The notes below the pieces were generated by a model. The model searched no databases, was not told where the DNA came from, and was given only the letters and a program-made list of their open reading frames with translations. Positions 1-6,938 of a stretch of 48,200 nt of DNA are shown piece by piece. The DNA is from Candidatus Harrisonbacteria bacterium CG10_big_fil_rev_8_21_14_0_10_49_15. GTDB taxonomy: Bacteria; Patescibacteriota; Minisyncoccia; UBA6257; 1-14-0-10-44-23. Position numbers and translations under genes: made by a program. The DNA lies in NCBI GenBank assembly GCA_002773415.1, contig PFBD01000015.1:1-48200 (forward strand), in the 5' to 3' direction. Within the stretch, counting starts at the first letter, position 1. Every line of letters begins with the position of its first letter.

Positions 1-21
1 CATTTAAGAAGCTCTACTATT

Positions 22-49
22 AAAAAAATTCCCCGCCTTGTGGGCGGGG
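22..49 (-). terminator. Rho-independent terminator, leftward
   Basis: A 7-bp GC stem (31-37 with 43-49) is followed on the minus strand by a run of T. It would end a minus-strand transcript running out of the left edge; no minus-strand gene is visible to its right before 10 kb, so it may also be a stray element. Confidence 0.55.
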
Positions 50-150
50 CCGCGGCTAATGCCGAATGTAGCTACAGTATAGCACTCTAACAAAATCTGT
101 CAAGATGCCATCCAATCATAAAGGACTATATGTTTAGTAAAAAATTACCC

Positions 151-231
151 GGCTCCACCCGCGACGTAAGAATATATAACAGGGCTTTTTCTAGCTCTGA
201 AGTTTTGCAACTTTACAACATGGGCCGGTGA
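151..231 (+). pseudogene. LamG domain C-terminal fragment
   Basis: The reading frame gives a 26-residue end containing RIYNRAFSSSEVLQLYNM, closely matching the last residues of the LamG gene ending at 1400 (RIYSRALSATEVLQLYNM). Nothing upstream encodes the rest of the domain and no start codon is usable, so this is a stranded 3' end of a lost LamG gene. The same GGCTCCACCC wording recurs at about 689, just ahead of the intact LamG gene, so recombination between copies is a likely cause. Confidence 0.7.
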
Positions 232-374
232 TTCTCCCTTTGGTTCGACTGGGCTCACTACGAGTCACGGGAATGACAGAAGAAACGGGAATGACAAATA
301 TAAGTCATATATAACCGTATACGACTTATAAATACATTGAAATTTCATGTTTGGTTGTGATAGGATGTTAATAT
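232..374. other. Intergenic region with repeat scraps
   Basis: No gene is seen here. Positions 275-297 hold two copies of the wording CGGGAATGACA, a piece of the dispersed element also seen near 23340-23425. The right part holds an inverted repeat that may serve the hicB gene. Confidence 0.5.
299..330. promoter_or_regulatory. Candidate HicB operator (inverted repeat)
   Basis: The arms TATAAGTCATATA (299-311) and TATACGACTTATA (318-330) are inverted copies matching at 12 of 13 positions around a 6-bp centre. They lie 45-75 bp upstream of the hicB start. HicB antitoxins commonly carry a DNA-binding domain and repress their own promoter; this short HicB shows no obvious one, so the assignment rests on position and symmetry only. 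Confidence 0.45.
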
Positions 375-602
375 ATGCAAAGTATCATTCAATTTCATAT
401 TTCAAAGGGCGTCAGGCAATATGTTGCTGAAGGCGCGAATTTGCCTATTGTGACTCAAGGCAAGACTATGGATGAGCTTTTGAAAAATATTCACGAGGCT
501 GTAACTTTACACCTTCAAGATGAAAATCTTGCTGATCTAGGCCTGGCTCCCAAGCCATCTGTTTTAGTGAATATGGAGCTACCAGCTTTAACAGATGCCT
601 AA
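375..602 (+). CDS. hicB: HicB-family antitoxin-like protein
   Basis: A 75-residue protein with the HicB fold pattern: an N-terminal beta strand, then a GANLPIVTQGKTMDELLKNI segment like the usual substrate-mimicking strand and helix of HicB, and a helix with HEAVTLHL. HicB neutralises the mRNA-cleaving HicA by blocking its active site. The length is that of the partial RNase-H-like domain alone, with no clear C-terminal DNA-binding tail. Its stop codon overlaps the start of a HicA remnant, the classic tight pairing. An inverted repeat upstream may be its operator. Family call fairly safe; whether it still has a role without an intact partner is unknown. Confidence 0.75.
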   Translation: MQSIIQFHISKGVRQYVAEGANLPIVTQGKTMDELLKNIHEAVTLHLQDENLADLGLAPKPSVLVNMELPALTDA

Positions 603-678
603 ATTACGGACACTATCTGGAAAACAGGTGATTGCTATTTTTGCTGAATCTGATTTGCATAGTAGATTCTATGGATAA
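595..678 (+). pseudogene. HicA-family toxin remnant (broken)
   Basis: A short frame overlapping the end of hicB begins with MPKLRTLSGKQVIAIF, the usual opening of HicA mRNA interferases. Only the beginning of the family is left, so this is a broken fossil of the toxin partner. The DNA following it is LamG/repeat-type sequence. Confidence 0.65.
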
Positions 679-689
679 TTTTTCCCCGG

Positions 690-767
690 CTCCACCCCGT
701 TAGAGATAGGGAGCCAGAGGCGCACGTCGCGCTTTTATCGCCAGTCGCGCCTTCGGCACAGGCCGCA
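690..767 (+). repeat. Palindromic-element remnant before the LamG gene
   Basis: The tract contains CCCCGTTAGAGAT and a GTCGCGCC...GGCACAGGCCGCAG segment resembling the 75-bp element inserted in frame in alr (21001-21075). In the LamG frame it reads LLSPVAPSAQAA, which resembles a signal-peptide end, but no ATG lies upstream in frame. Confidence 0.35.
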
Positions 768-1400
768 GTGATATCTAAACCACCAAATAACCTAGGATTA
801 GTAGGCTGCTGGTCATTTGAAGACGGCAGGGGCAACACCGCCACCGACTTTTCCGGCAACGGCAACACCGGCACGCTGACGAATATGGAAAACAGCGACT
901 GGGTCACCGGCAAACGCGGCAAGGCATTGGATTTTGACGGAGGCAGTAGTAGTGAGTATGCGACAACAGGCTCCTTTAGCCAATTTTCCGGCGGGAAGGT
1001 TACGGCTAGTGCTTGGGTGAAAAAAGCGGCAAATTCGCAAAACGGATTTATTGTTTCTAAGTCGCCCGTAAATACTAACTGGCAGCTTTTCCTCCAGGGA
1101 ACTGCGCTCTATTGGGGTGCTGTTAGTCCTCAGCTTTCTTGTGGGTTTGGAGATCAATATTTGGATGTTTGGACTCATGTAGTGGGCGTGCAAGACGGAA
1201 CAACAGGTCAAATTTATATCAACGGTGTTCAATGCGCATCAGGTACTATTGGTGCGTTCACTGAATCTTCAAGCGCTATTTTAATCGGTAAGCACAGTGC
1301 GAATAATTACTATTTCTCCGGCTCCATCGACGAATTCCGCATCTATAGCCGCGCCCTCTCCGCCACCGAAGTCCTCCAACTCTACAACATGAGCCAATAA
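768..1400 (+). CDS. LamG-domain (concanavalin-like) protein
   Basis: About 210 residues made up almost entirely of one LamG/jelly-roll domain: GLVGCWSFEDGRG near residue 9, GNGNTGTLTN, and the typical closing segment SIDEFRIYSRALSATEVLQL. LamG domains bind glycans or proteins at the cell surface. The closest relative in the window is the C-terminal domain of the 1024-residue protein ending at 27035. The listed GTG start is doubtful: no Shine-Dalgarno site and no complete signal peptide are visible, although the open frame continues upstream through a signal-like SPVAPSAQAA. It may have lost its proper 5' end together with the insertion that ended hicA, or may be a recombined copy. Domain call is firm, start and activity are not. 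Confidence 0.75.
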   Translation: MISKPPNNLGLVGCWSFEDGRGNTATDFSGNGNTGTLTNMENSDWVTGKRGKALDFDGGSSSEYATTGSFSQFSGGKVTASAWVKKAANSQNGFIVSKSPVNTNWQLFLQGTALYWGAVSPQLSCGFGDQYLDVWTHVVGVQDGTTGQIYINGVQCASGTIGAFTESSSAILIGKHSANNYYFSGSIDEFRIYSRALSATEVLQLYNMSQ

Positions 1401-1410
1401 GAAACCCGCC

Positions 1411-1447
1411 CGCACACGTTCCGAAGTGGGACTTCCGAACGTGTGCG
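1411..1447. repeat. Long imperfect hairpin after LamG gene
   Basis: An 11-bp stem (1411-1421 with 1437-1447) plus an inner 5-bp stem (1423-1427 with 1431-1435). A run of G rather than T follows, so it is not a standard intrinsic terminator, though it may protect or end the LamG mRNA. Confidence 0.55.
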
Positions 1448-1501
1448 AACAGGGGGGGGTGTGGCAGTGACTAATATATCCACACAACCATGCCAGCGTT
1501 G

Positions 1502-1510
1502 TGCTATAAT
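1502..1510 (+). promoter_or_regulatory. Extended -10 promoter
   Basis: TGCTATAAT is a perfect extended -10 box (hexamer 1505-1510). No good -35 is seen, as expected for the extended class. It would give a leader of about 40 nt for the gene starting at 1560. Confidence 0.6.
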
Positions 1511-1559
1511 AAAAACATCAAAAGGTACGAATAAAATAATCACATATCACTTCAAAAGT

Positions 1560-2000
1560 ATGAGCGACAAAAAAAGCTGGATCCTATTAGTTATAGTACT
1601 TATAGTCGTTGTAGTTGCCGGATACATGTTTTTCACTTACCAACAAGAATCCGGGCAAGCCCTAAGCACCGACGCAAATACGAGTAAATACCAAGCCGTC
1701 TTCTTAGACAACAACCAGGTCTACTTTGGTCAGATAACTAGCACCTCCGGAGACTTCATCACTCTGCAAGACATCTACTACTTGCAGGTAAACCAGCGCT
1801 TACAGCCGATTCAAGAAGGGGAGACGCCGGCAAACAACCCGGACATCAGCCTGGTTAAACTCGGCGGTGAACTTCACGGACCAACAGACGAGATGCGCAT
1901 CAACAAAGATCACGTCCTGATTATTGAGGACCTCCGCAAAGACTCAAACCTCGTCGGTGCAATAGAGCAGTACGTAGCCAACCAAGCCGCGACGCAGTAG
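1560..2000 (+). CDS. Conserved membrane-anchored hypothetical protein
   Basis: A 146-residue protein with one N-terminal transmembrane helix (about residues 7-27, ILLVIVLIVVVVAGYMFF) after a short charged tail, then a small extracytoplasmic beta-rich domain with YQAVFLDNNQVYFGQI and ITLQDIYYLQV. The layout is one I associate with CPR genomes, where it has no assigned function. The ATG at 1560 is chosen over the upstream in-frame ATG at 1443 because translation from 1443 adds a non-conserved cysteine-containing stretch and would start upstream of the -10 box at 1505. A strong terminator follows directly, so it is monocistronic. Confidence 0.8.
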   Translation: MSDKKSWILLVIVLIVVVVAGYMFFTYQQESGQALSTDANTSKYQAVFLDNNQVYFGQITSTSGDFITLQDIYYLQVNQRLQPIQEGETPANNPDISLVKLGGELHGPTDEMRINKDHVLIIEDLRKDSNLVGAIEQYVANQAATQ

Positions 2001-2018
2001 AGACTAGAATACAGAAGC

Positions 2019-2056
2019 ACAAAAAGGCTCCGGCACCCGTCGGAGCCTTTTTGTTT
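2019..2056 (+). terminator. Rho-independent terminator
   Basis: AAAAAGGCTCCG pairs with CGGAGCCTTTTT across an 8-nt loop, and T-rich sequence follows. The A and T tracts on the two sides let it work in both directions. Confidence 0.85.
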
Positions 2057-2060
2057 GTGG

Positions 2061-2066
2061 TAGAAT
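2061..2066 (+). promoter_or_regulatory. -10 box of a leaderless promoter
   Basis: TAGAAT lies exactly 7 nt before the ATG at 2074, so transcription should begin at or next to the A of the start codon. There is no room for a ribosome binding site. Confidence 0.6.
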
Positions 2067-2073
2067 TATTAGC

Positions 2074-2640
2074 ATGACAAGGCCAATCGAATCTATCCGT
2101 CCTATGCGGCTTATATTAGCCGCAATGATTCTAGCTTCTAGCTTCTCTATTCTAACTTCTGGCATAGCCCCGGCGCACGCCCAAACCGCCAGCTCCACAA
2201 ATTTCACCGTGGAAAACCCCACCATAGGCCAGCTCGGTGGGTACGCCACATCAAGCAACTTTCAACTCTGGGGATCTATTCCATTCATAAGCCCTGGCAC
2301 CGGGTCCACGACCAACTTCATCCTTAAGCCGGGCTTTCTTAACTTTCCGGCCGAGTCCGCCGCCACCTCAACACCGACATCAACTCCAAGCACGCCAAGT
2401 GGCGGCGGGGGAAGCGTACCGGGGCGCGCAATCCCGGCAGCAATCTGCGCCAAGGTAGACTTCAACAAAACTGGCTGGGTGGATTTTGTGGACTTCTCAA
2501 TTCTTCTCTTCTACTTTGATAAATCAGGAGAAACTATCCGCCCCTACGACCTTAACAACGACGAGAAAATAAACATCGTCGACATCTCCATATTCATGTT
2601 CTACTGGGACGGCCACGTAGTTAAGTGTCCAACAATATAA
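2074..2640 (+). CDS. Secreted protein with dockerin-like C-terminus
   Basis: 188 residues. A signal peptide ends near residue 36 (SGIAPAHA, then QT). Residues 40-95 carry a SSNFQLWGS...STTNFILKPGFL pattern that I associate with CPR exported proteins. A Ser/Thr/Pro/Gly linker (96-120) follows, then a dockerin-like region (about 129-182) with two similar halves, DFNKTGWVDFVDFSILLFYF and DLNNDEKINIVDISIFMFYW. These match the duplicated calcium-binding-loop and helix layout of type I dockerins (Asp/Asn at loop positions, hydrophobic helix). Dockerins bind cohesins, and two cohesin-like proteins are encoded immediately downstream, so this is probably the soluble partner of a surface complex. The ATG sits 7 nt after a -10 box. 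Confidence 0.8.
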   Translation: MTRPIESIRPMRLILAAMILASSFSILTSGIAPAHAQTASSTNFTVENPTIGQLGGYATSSNFQLWGSIPFISPGTGSTTNFILKPGFLNFPAESAATSTPTSTPSTPSGGGGSVPGRAIPAAICAKVDFNKTGWVDFVDFSILLFYFDKSGETIRPYDLNNDEKINIVDISIFMFYWDGHVVKCPTI

Positions 2641-2654
2641 AATGAAAGAAGTTT

Positions 2655-2720
2655 GAAAAATTCATAAATTATGACATTTATTCATTGTTTAAAAATTGAA
2701 AATTGCAAATTGAAAATTCT
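2655..2720 (+). repeat. AT-rich dispersed repeat overlapping a gene start
   Basis: Wording of the type TTTAAAAATTGAAAATTGCAAATTGAAAATT. Its relatives lie near 3740-3792, 28180-28300, 32085-32170, 33730-33890, 35110-35275 and, in the 23S gene, 45770-45850. Here it runs into the first codons of the cohesin gene and encodes CLKIENCKLKI. Confidence 0.75.
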
Positions 2721-3648
2721 CCTCGCTATTCTCCTAGTTTTTAGTTTCTCTATTCTAGCTTCTCCGTATTTTGCGCTCGCGCAAAATACGGGCGCTCAGC
2801 TATACCTCACCCTAAACTACTTCCAAGCAGTAGAAGCCGAAGATTTTTCAGTAACCATCCTGCTTGATACTCCAGTAGCCGTAAACGCCTACAACATCAC
2901 CTTTCAATACCCAACCAACATCCTAAAACTCACCAGGGTAGACACAAGCCACTCCCTAATAACAGTCATGCCGGGCGAGATAGAACAGCTTCCGGACGGG
3001 CGCATTACAATTCGTGGCGGTAGCGCCGAAGCTTTTAACGGTCAATCAGGAGAAATTGCCGTACTACACTTTAAACCAATCGCTACAGGCGCAGGGAATA
3101 TGGGATTTGTCTCCGCGGTTATTCACGAAGCAAACGGCCAAGGCACTCCTCTTGTACCAACTGCGTACCAAACACCTATCCAGATAAATTCGCTAGCACA
3201 AAAAGAAGCTGGAAGTCAGAAGATAGAAGACAGGACAGTACCGCTCAACACAGAACCAAAGCGTAGTGACCCAAACTTCAAAGACACAACTCCACCACTG
3301 ATAACGCTAATGCAGATAACCACCAATCCGCTTGAGAGCGGCAAACTCCTTATCTTTGAGGCCATTGACGAGCAGTCCGGCGTCTCTCACTTTTTACTTC
3401 GCGAGCGCCGGTGGATATTCATGGGAAACTATCAGCGCGTCTTCAATCCACACTCAATCGCTTCGGGAAGCTGGGCAGTTGAACTTACCGCTGTGGATCG
3501 CTTTGGCAACGAGGACACAATGACCATTTACCAGTGGGGGGGATTCATCTGGAAAATAATATTTGCGCTCATTCTACTCACAGGAATTTGGCTTGCCAAA
3601 AGAATGTATGCAACTTGGCTCAAACATCAGCAAGATAATAACAGCTAA
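2671..3648 (+). CDS. Membrane-anchored cohesin-domain protein
   Basis: 325 residues. A signal peptide (1-37) has its n-region CLKIENCKLKI encoded by the AT-rich repeat. A cohesin-like domain follows at about 41-165, with the typical opening (AQLYLTLN...VTILLDT), the NAYNITFQYP strand and a GEIAVLHFKP strand near the end. An Ig-like domain spans about 200-290. One transmembrane helix (about 292-311, WKIIFALILLTGIWLA) is followed by a short basic cytoplasmic tail. Cohesins hold dockerin-bearing proteins; here the TM helix would fix the complex to the cell membrane. It lies 30 nt after the dockerin gene, and the next cohesin gene is 94 nt away, so an operon or at least joint control is likely. 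Confidence 0.78.
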   Translation: MTFIHCLKIENCKLKILLAILLVFSFSILASPYFALAQNTGAQLYLTLNYFQAVEAEDFSVTILLDTPVAVNAYNITFQYPTNILKLTRVDTSHSLITVMPGEIEQLPDGRITIRGGSAEAFNGQSGEIAVLHFKPIATGAGNMGFVSAVIHEANGQGTPLVPTAYQTPIQINSLAQKEAGSQKIEDRTVPLNTEPKRSDPNFKDTTPPLITLMQITTNPLESGKLLIFEAIDEQSGVSHFLLRERRWIFMGNYQRVFNPHSIASGSWAVELTAVDRFGNEDTMTIYQWGGFIWKIIFALILLTGIWLAKRMYATWLKHQQDNNS

Positions 3649-3684
3649 AAAAACAAAAAGTGGGGTATACTAAGAGAGAATTTA

Positions 3685-3792
3685 TAATTTCCAATTTCCA
3701 ATATCTCAATTCTTGAATGTTTTAAACATTTAGGCGTTCCTTATGAAATTTCTTCATTGTTTGAAAATTGAAAATTGCAAATTGAAAATTGC
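3685..3792 (+). repeat. AT-rich dispersed repeat overlapping a gene start
   Basis: The tract contains ATTTCCAATTTCC, TTGAATGTTTTAAACATT and GAAAATTGCAAATTGAAAATT. The last part is the 5' coding sequence of the next gene (CLKIENCKLKI), as in the preceding cohesin gene. Confidence 0.75.
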
Positions 3793-5824
3793 TTTCGGTC
3801 TGATTCTGTTTTCAGTTTTCTCAATTCTAGCTTCTCCACATTTTGTGCATGCACAAAATGTGGGCGGCGCAACTCTATACATGGGCCCCGCCACCGGAAC
3901 CTTCACAGTCGGGTCCACCTTCACGGTTTCATTCTATGTTGATACGGGCAACGAGTTCATCAACGCCGTGGAAACAAAAATACTTTTTCCTCCGGACAAA
4001 CTCCAAGTAGTCAGCCCATCAACAGGGGCCTCGTTCATTAACGTCTGGGCCATAGCCCCAAGCCACTCCAACACCGAAGGAACAATCAGCTTCCGCGGAG
4101 CCGTTCCCAGTCCCGGCATCAATACCGACGCCGGCCTAATCTCTACCGTCACCTTTCGGGTTAAGTCCGTTGGTCGGGCCACTATCCGCTTTAACGACGA
4201 CTCGCGAGTACTCCGCAACGACGGCCTAGGAACAGACATTCTCCGCCAAAAGCAAGCCGGCATCTACAGCATGGAGCTACCGCCACCGGCCGGCCCGGTT
4301 GTTTCCTCTGAAACTCACCCAGATCAAAACTCTTGGTCAAAAGAGGACACTGCTATTCTAAGTTGGGGGGGCGATGCCGCCGCCTCGGGCTACAGCTACG
4401 TCCTTAACAACCAACCAATAGATACTCCGGACAACATCTCAGAGGGCGCCCAAACCAGCGTTACTTACAAAAAACTGACAAGTGGCCAGTACTACTTCCA
4501 CGTCAAAGCGCTTAGAAATGGAATATGGGGAGGAGTAACGCACTACGCCATTAGCGTAGACAGAGAGGCCCCGGCGAATTTTAATCTGGAATTCATACCG
4601 GCAGCACGCACATCCAGACACGAACCTATATTTCGCTTCTTTACAACCGACGTCCAATCCGGAATAGACTTTTACGAAATGAAGATAGTCGGCCTAAACG
4701 TAGACATGGCGCTAACCTCTCAAGAGCAACAATTTTTTATAGAGGTAGAGAGTCCATATCTACCGCAGTCTCTTCCATATGGAGCGTATGACGTTATTCT
4801 CCGCGCTCACGACAAGGCCGGAAACGTAAAAGAGGTTATCTCTCGGCTGGAAATAGTGAAACCACTGTTCCGAATAGTTGGCGACGAAGGAATAAGCTTT
4901 AGAGAGTCAATCTTAATTCCCTGGTGGATAGTCTGGCTAGTTGGAATCTTTATCCTCATCTTCCTGGGAGTAATAGCATACCGATTTGAAGAGTGGCACC
5001 GGATGATCAGCCACGCCAAGGAAAATAAAAAGCTTCCGGGCGATGTCCACGACAAACTCAAAGAGCTAAAAGAGTACCAACAACGATACGGCAAAATAGC
5101 CTCCGCGGTTTTGATTCTAGTTACAGGTTTCTCTATTCTTTTTTCTGGCATAGCCCCAGCGCGCGCCGCCAGTGAATTTACCCCGCCATCAATAACCGAG
5201 GTAAGTAGAAACATCTTCAACGACGAGATCTTTTACATCGGTGGTCAAACAGGGCAACCGGAAACAGAAGTCGTACTCTACCTTCAAAGTCAGGCCGACG
5301 GCGCGACCCTCAGTCAACGACTACTTTCTGACGCTGACGGAAACTGGTTCTACCGGCATCCAAGTTTCTTGCAAAGCGGCTCGTACGTACTCTGGGCCCA
5401 AGCCAGTCAGGATAACGAGCTAAGCCCGCCCAGCCCTCAAGTTGCTATGAACGTCGCCAGCCACGCCATTCAGTTTGGCGCCTCCCGGTTTAGTTACTCC
5501 GCCATTTACCTGATCTCCTTAGTATTTTTGCTTGGCATAGTAATTGCGCTCGCTATCATCATCCTTCACCACTACCGACACGGTAGAAGAAAACATAAAC
5601 TCTTCAAGGAGGAAATCCGCACGGCCGAAGAATCTATTCGCCGTGGCTTCGCCCTTCTCCGTCGCGACCTTGAGACCGAATTCGCCGCTGTCAGCCGAAC
5701 AAAAGCAACCCGCGCGCTAAGTAAAGAAGAAGAGCAAAGAGAAGACCAGATCCTACGCGACCTGGAATCAGTCAGACGGAACATCGGCGAAGAGGTCTGG
5801 GAATTGGAAAAGAAAGAAGCCTAA
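3743..5824 (+). CDS. Multi-domain cohesin membrane protein
   Basis: 693 residues. A repeat-encoded signal peptide (1-37) precedes a cohesin-like domain (about 43-175, opening with ATLYMGPATGTFTVGSTFTV and containing AVETKILFPPDKLQV). A fibronectin-III-like region (about 185-275) and an Ig-like region (275-375) follow. TM helix 1 is at about 390-412, then a charged cytoplasmic loop, then a second hydrophobic segment (452-475) that looks exactly like another signal peptide (FSILFSGIAPARA). After it come an extracellular beta domain (480-575), TM helix at about 588-610 and a charged coiled coil to the end. The internal signal-like segment suggests a fusion of two once separate exported proteins. 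It is probably the larger scaffold or anchor for the dockerin protein at 2074. Confidence 0.75.
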   Translation: MKFLHCLKIENCKLKIAFGLILFSVFSILASPHFVHAQNVGGATLYMGPATGTFTVGSTFTVSFYVDTGNEFINAVETKILFPPDKLQVVSPSTGASFINVWAIAPSHSNTEGTISFRGAVPSPGINTDAGLISTVTFRVKSVGRATIRFNDDSRVLRNDGLGTDILRQKQAGIYSMELPPPAGPVVSSETHPDQNSWSKEDTAILSWGGDAAASGYSYVLNNQPIDTPDNISEGAQTSVTYKKLTSGQYYFHVKALRNGIWGGVTHYAISVDREAPANFNLEFIPAARTSRHEPIFRFFTTDVQSGIDFYEMKIVGLNVDMALTSQEQQFFIEVESPYLPQSLPYGAYDVILRAHDKAGNVKEVISRLEIVKPLFRIVGDEGISFRESILIPWWIVWLVGIFILIFLGVIAYRFEEWHRMISHAKENKKLPGDVHDKLKELKEYQQRYGKIASAVLILVTGFSILFSGIAPARAASEFTPPSITEVSRNIFNDEIFYIGGQTGQPETEVVLYLQSQADGATLSQRLLSDADGNWFYRHPSFLQSGSYVLWAQASQDNELSPPSPQVAMNVASHAIQFGASRFSYSAIYLISLVFLLGIVIALAIIILHHYRHGRRKHKLFKEEIRTAEESIRRGFALLRRDLETEFAAVSRTKATRALSKEEEQREDQILRDLESVRRNIGEEVWELEKKEA

Positions 5825-5985
5825 AAGCTCTGCTATTAAGTTCTCCACAGATAAACCCTTAAAGAGGCATATTTTTGCTATAATAAAAGGGCTGAATTAG
5901 GCGCCTAGATTCAGTAGGTCGATAATGAACTGGCGCCAGCGAACACTAGAAAATTACACATTAATCACTAACTAATATCTTAAAC
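5825..5985 (+). promoter_or_regulatory. Intergenic region with extended -10 promoter
   Basis: TGCTATAAT (hexamer 5879-5884) is a perfect extended -10. It gives the next gene a leader of about 95 nt, long for this window, with a GGCGCC...GGCGCC pair (5900-5937) that could fold. No other feature is seen. Confidence 0.5.
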
Positions 5986-6678
5986 ATGGAAAATAATGCC
6001 GCACAAATGTGGCTTGAAACCACATACGGATCACTCGGGGGCCTATGGCAAGAAGTGCTGAATTTTTTGCCAGCACTACTCGGAGCGATCGTCATTCTTC
6101 TTATTGGCCTCATCGTTGCCGCTATCTTGGAAAGAATAGTTGAACGAGTCATCTACTACCTCAAGATAGACGAGCTTTTTAGAAAAGCAGAAATAGACCG
6201 CTACTTTGAGCGGGCCAACATCAGGCTAAATATTGGGCACTTCCTTGGGAAGTTAGTCTACTGGTTCATCGTCATAGCCTTTATTCTTGCCGCCTCGGAC
6301 TTCCTCGCGTTTGACCAGTTCGCCCAGTTCCTGCAGAACGCCCTGTTCGGTTTCTTCCCGACAGTAATCGTTGCCGCCTTGATCTTGCTCGCCACCTTTG
6401 TTATCGCGCACTTCCTGCGCGGCCTGGTTACAGCAGCTGTAGCCGGCTCCGGTCTGCACCACTCCCGTGGCGTCGGCCTAGTCACCTGGTGGGCGATCTT
6501 TATCTTCGGCTTTGTGGCTACACTTGATATGCTCGGTGTTAGTACTGCGCTTATCGAAAATCTGATCACCGGCCTGATCGCAATGCTTGCCATTGCCGGC
6601 GGTCTAGCCTTTGGTCTCGGTGGCAAAGAACACGCGCACCGCTTCCTCGGCAAAATAAGCGAAGAGATGAAGAAGTAG
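5986..6678 (+). CDS. Conserved TM-helix / small mechanosensitive channel-like protein
   Basis: 230 residues with a hydrophobic N-terminal helix (about 23-47, FLPALLGAIVILLIGLIVAAILERIV minus ends), a charged loop, then three to four further helices (about 78-100, 118-142, 160-185, 192-214) and a short charged tail. The repeated pattern of Gly-rich helices, ending in a GLIAMLAIAGGLAFGLGG segment, is that of the conserved TM-helix/CmpX family related to MscS channels; GGLAFGLGGK in particular is like the pore-lining helix of that group. The MscS beta domain is absent, so it is not a full MscS. Likely role is response to membrane tension or a structural membrane role. Confidence 0.75.
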   Translation: MENNAAQMWLETTYGSLGGLWQEVLNFLPALLGAIVILLIGLIVAAILERIVERVIYYLKIDELFRKAEIDRYFERANIRLNIGHFLGKLVYWFIVIAFILAASDFLAFDQFAQFLQNALFGFFPTVIVAALILLATFVIAHFLRGLVTAAVAGSGLHHSRGVGLVTWWAIFIFGFVATLDMLGVSTALIENLITGLIAMLAIAGGLAFGLGGKEHAHRFLGKISEEMKK

Positions 6679-6696
6679 CATCTTCGCTGGTTATCG

Positions 6697-6747
6697 TAAA
6701 TTAAACGGCTCACAAGGGGATTTTCTCCTTGTGAGCCGTTTAATTTA
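6697..6747. terminator. Bidirectional terminator hairpin (AACGGCTCACA family)
   Basis: A perfect 21-bp stem (6697-6717 with 6727-6747) containing AAACGGCTCACAAGG. The same stem core AACGGCTCAC recurs in hairpins at 11775-11824 and 18262-18307, so the element is a dispersed family used between genes. Confidence 0.8.
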
Positions 6748-6823
6748 CTGGACTAATGCCACCTGGAATTGCTATGATAAACTCGTTACTTGCCTGCCCT
6801 TCCGTAGCTTTACGCGAAGGAGG

Positions 6824-6895
6824 GCCCTTGTAGTTCAACGGATAGAATACCTGGCTTCGAACCAGGCGATTGAGGTTCGATTCCTCACGAGGGCA
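6824..6895 (+). tRNA. tRNA-Arg(TCG)
   Basis: A cloverleaf can be drawn: acceptor GCCCTTG with CGAGGGC, anticodon stem CTGG/CCAG around loop CTTCGAA (anticodon TCG), and T-arm GAGGTTCGATTCCTC. The discriminator base is A, and CCA is not encoded. The CCA-adding enzyme gene starts 43 nt downstream. Confidence 0.93.
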
Positions 6896-6938
6896 CAAAT
6901 TAGCATTATTACCAAAATTCGTATATTCGCGAATACTC

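Noticed and set aside
1443-1559. Longer start for the 1560 membrane protein
   Set aside because: The extra residues precede the -10 box at 1505 and do not look like a conserved N-terminus.
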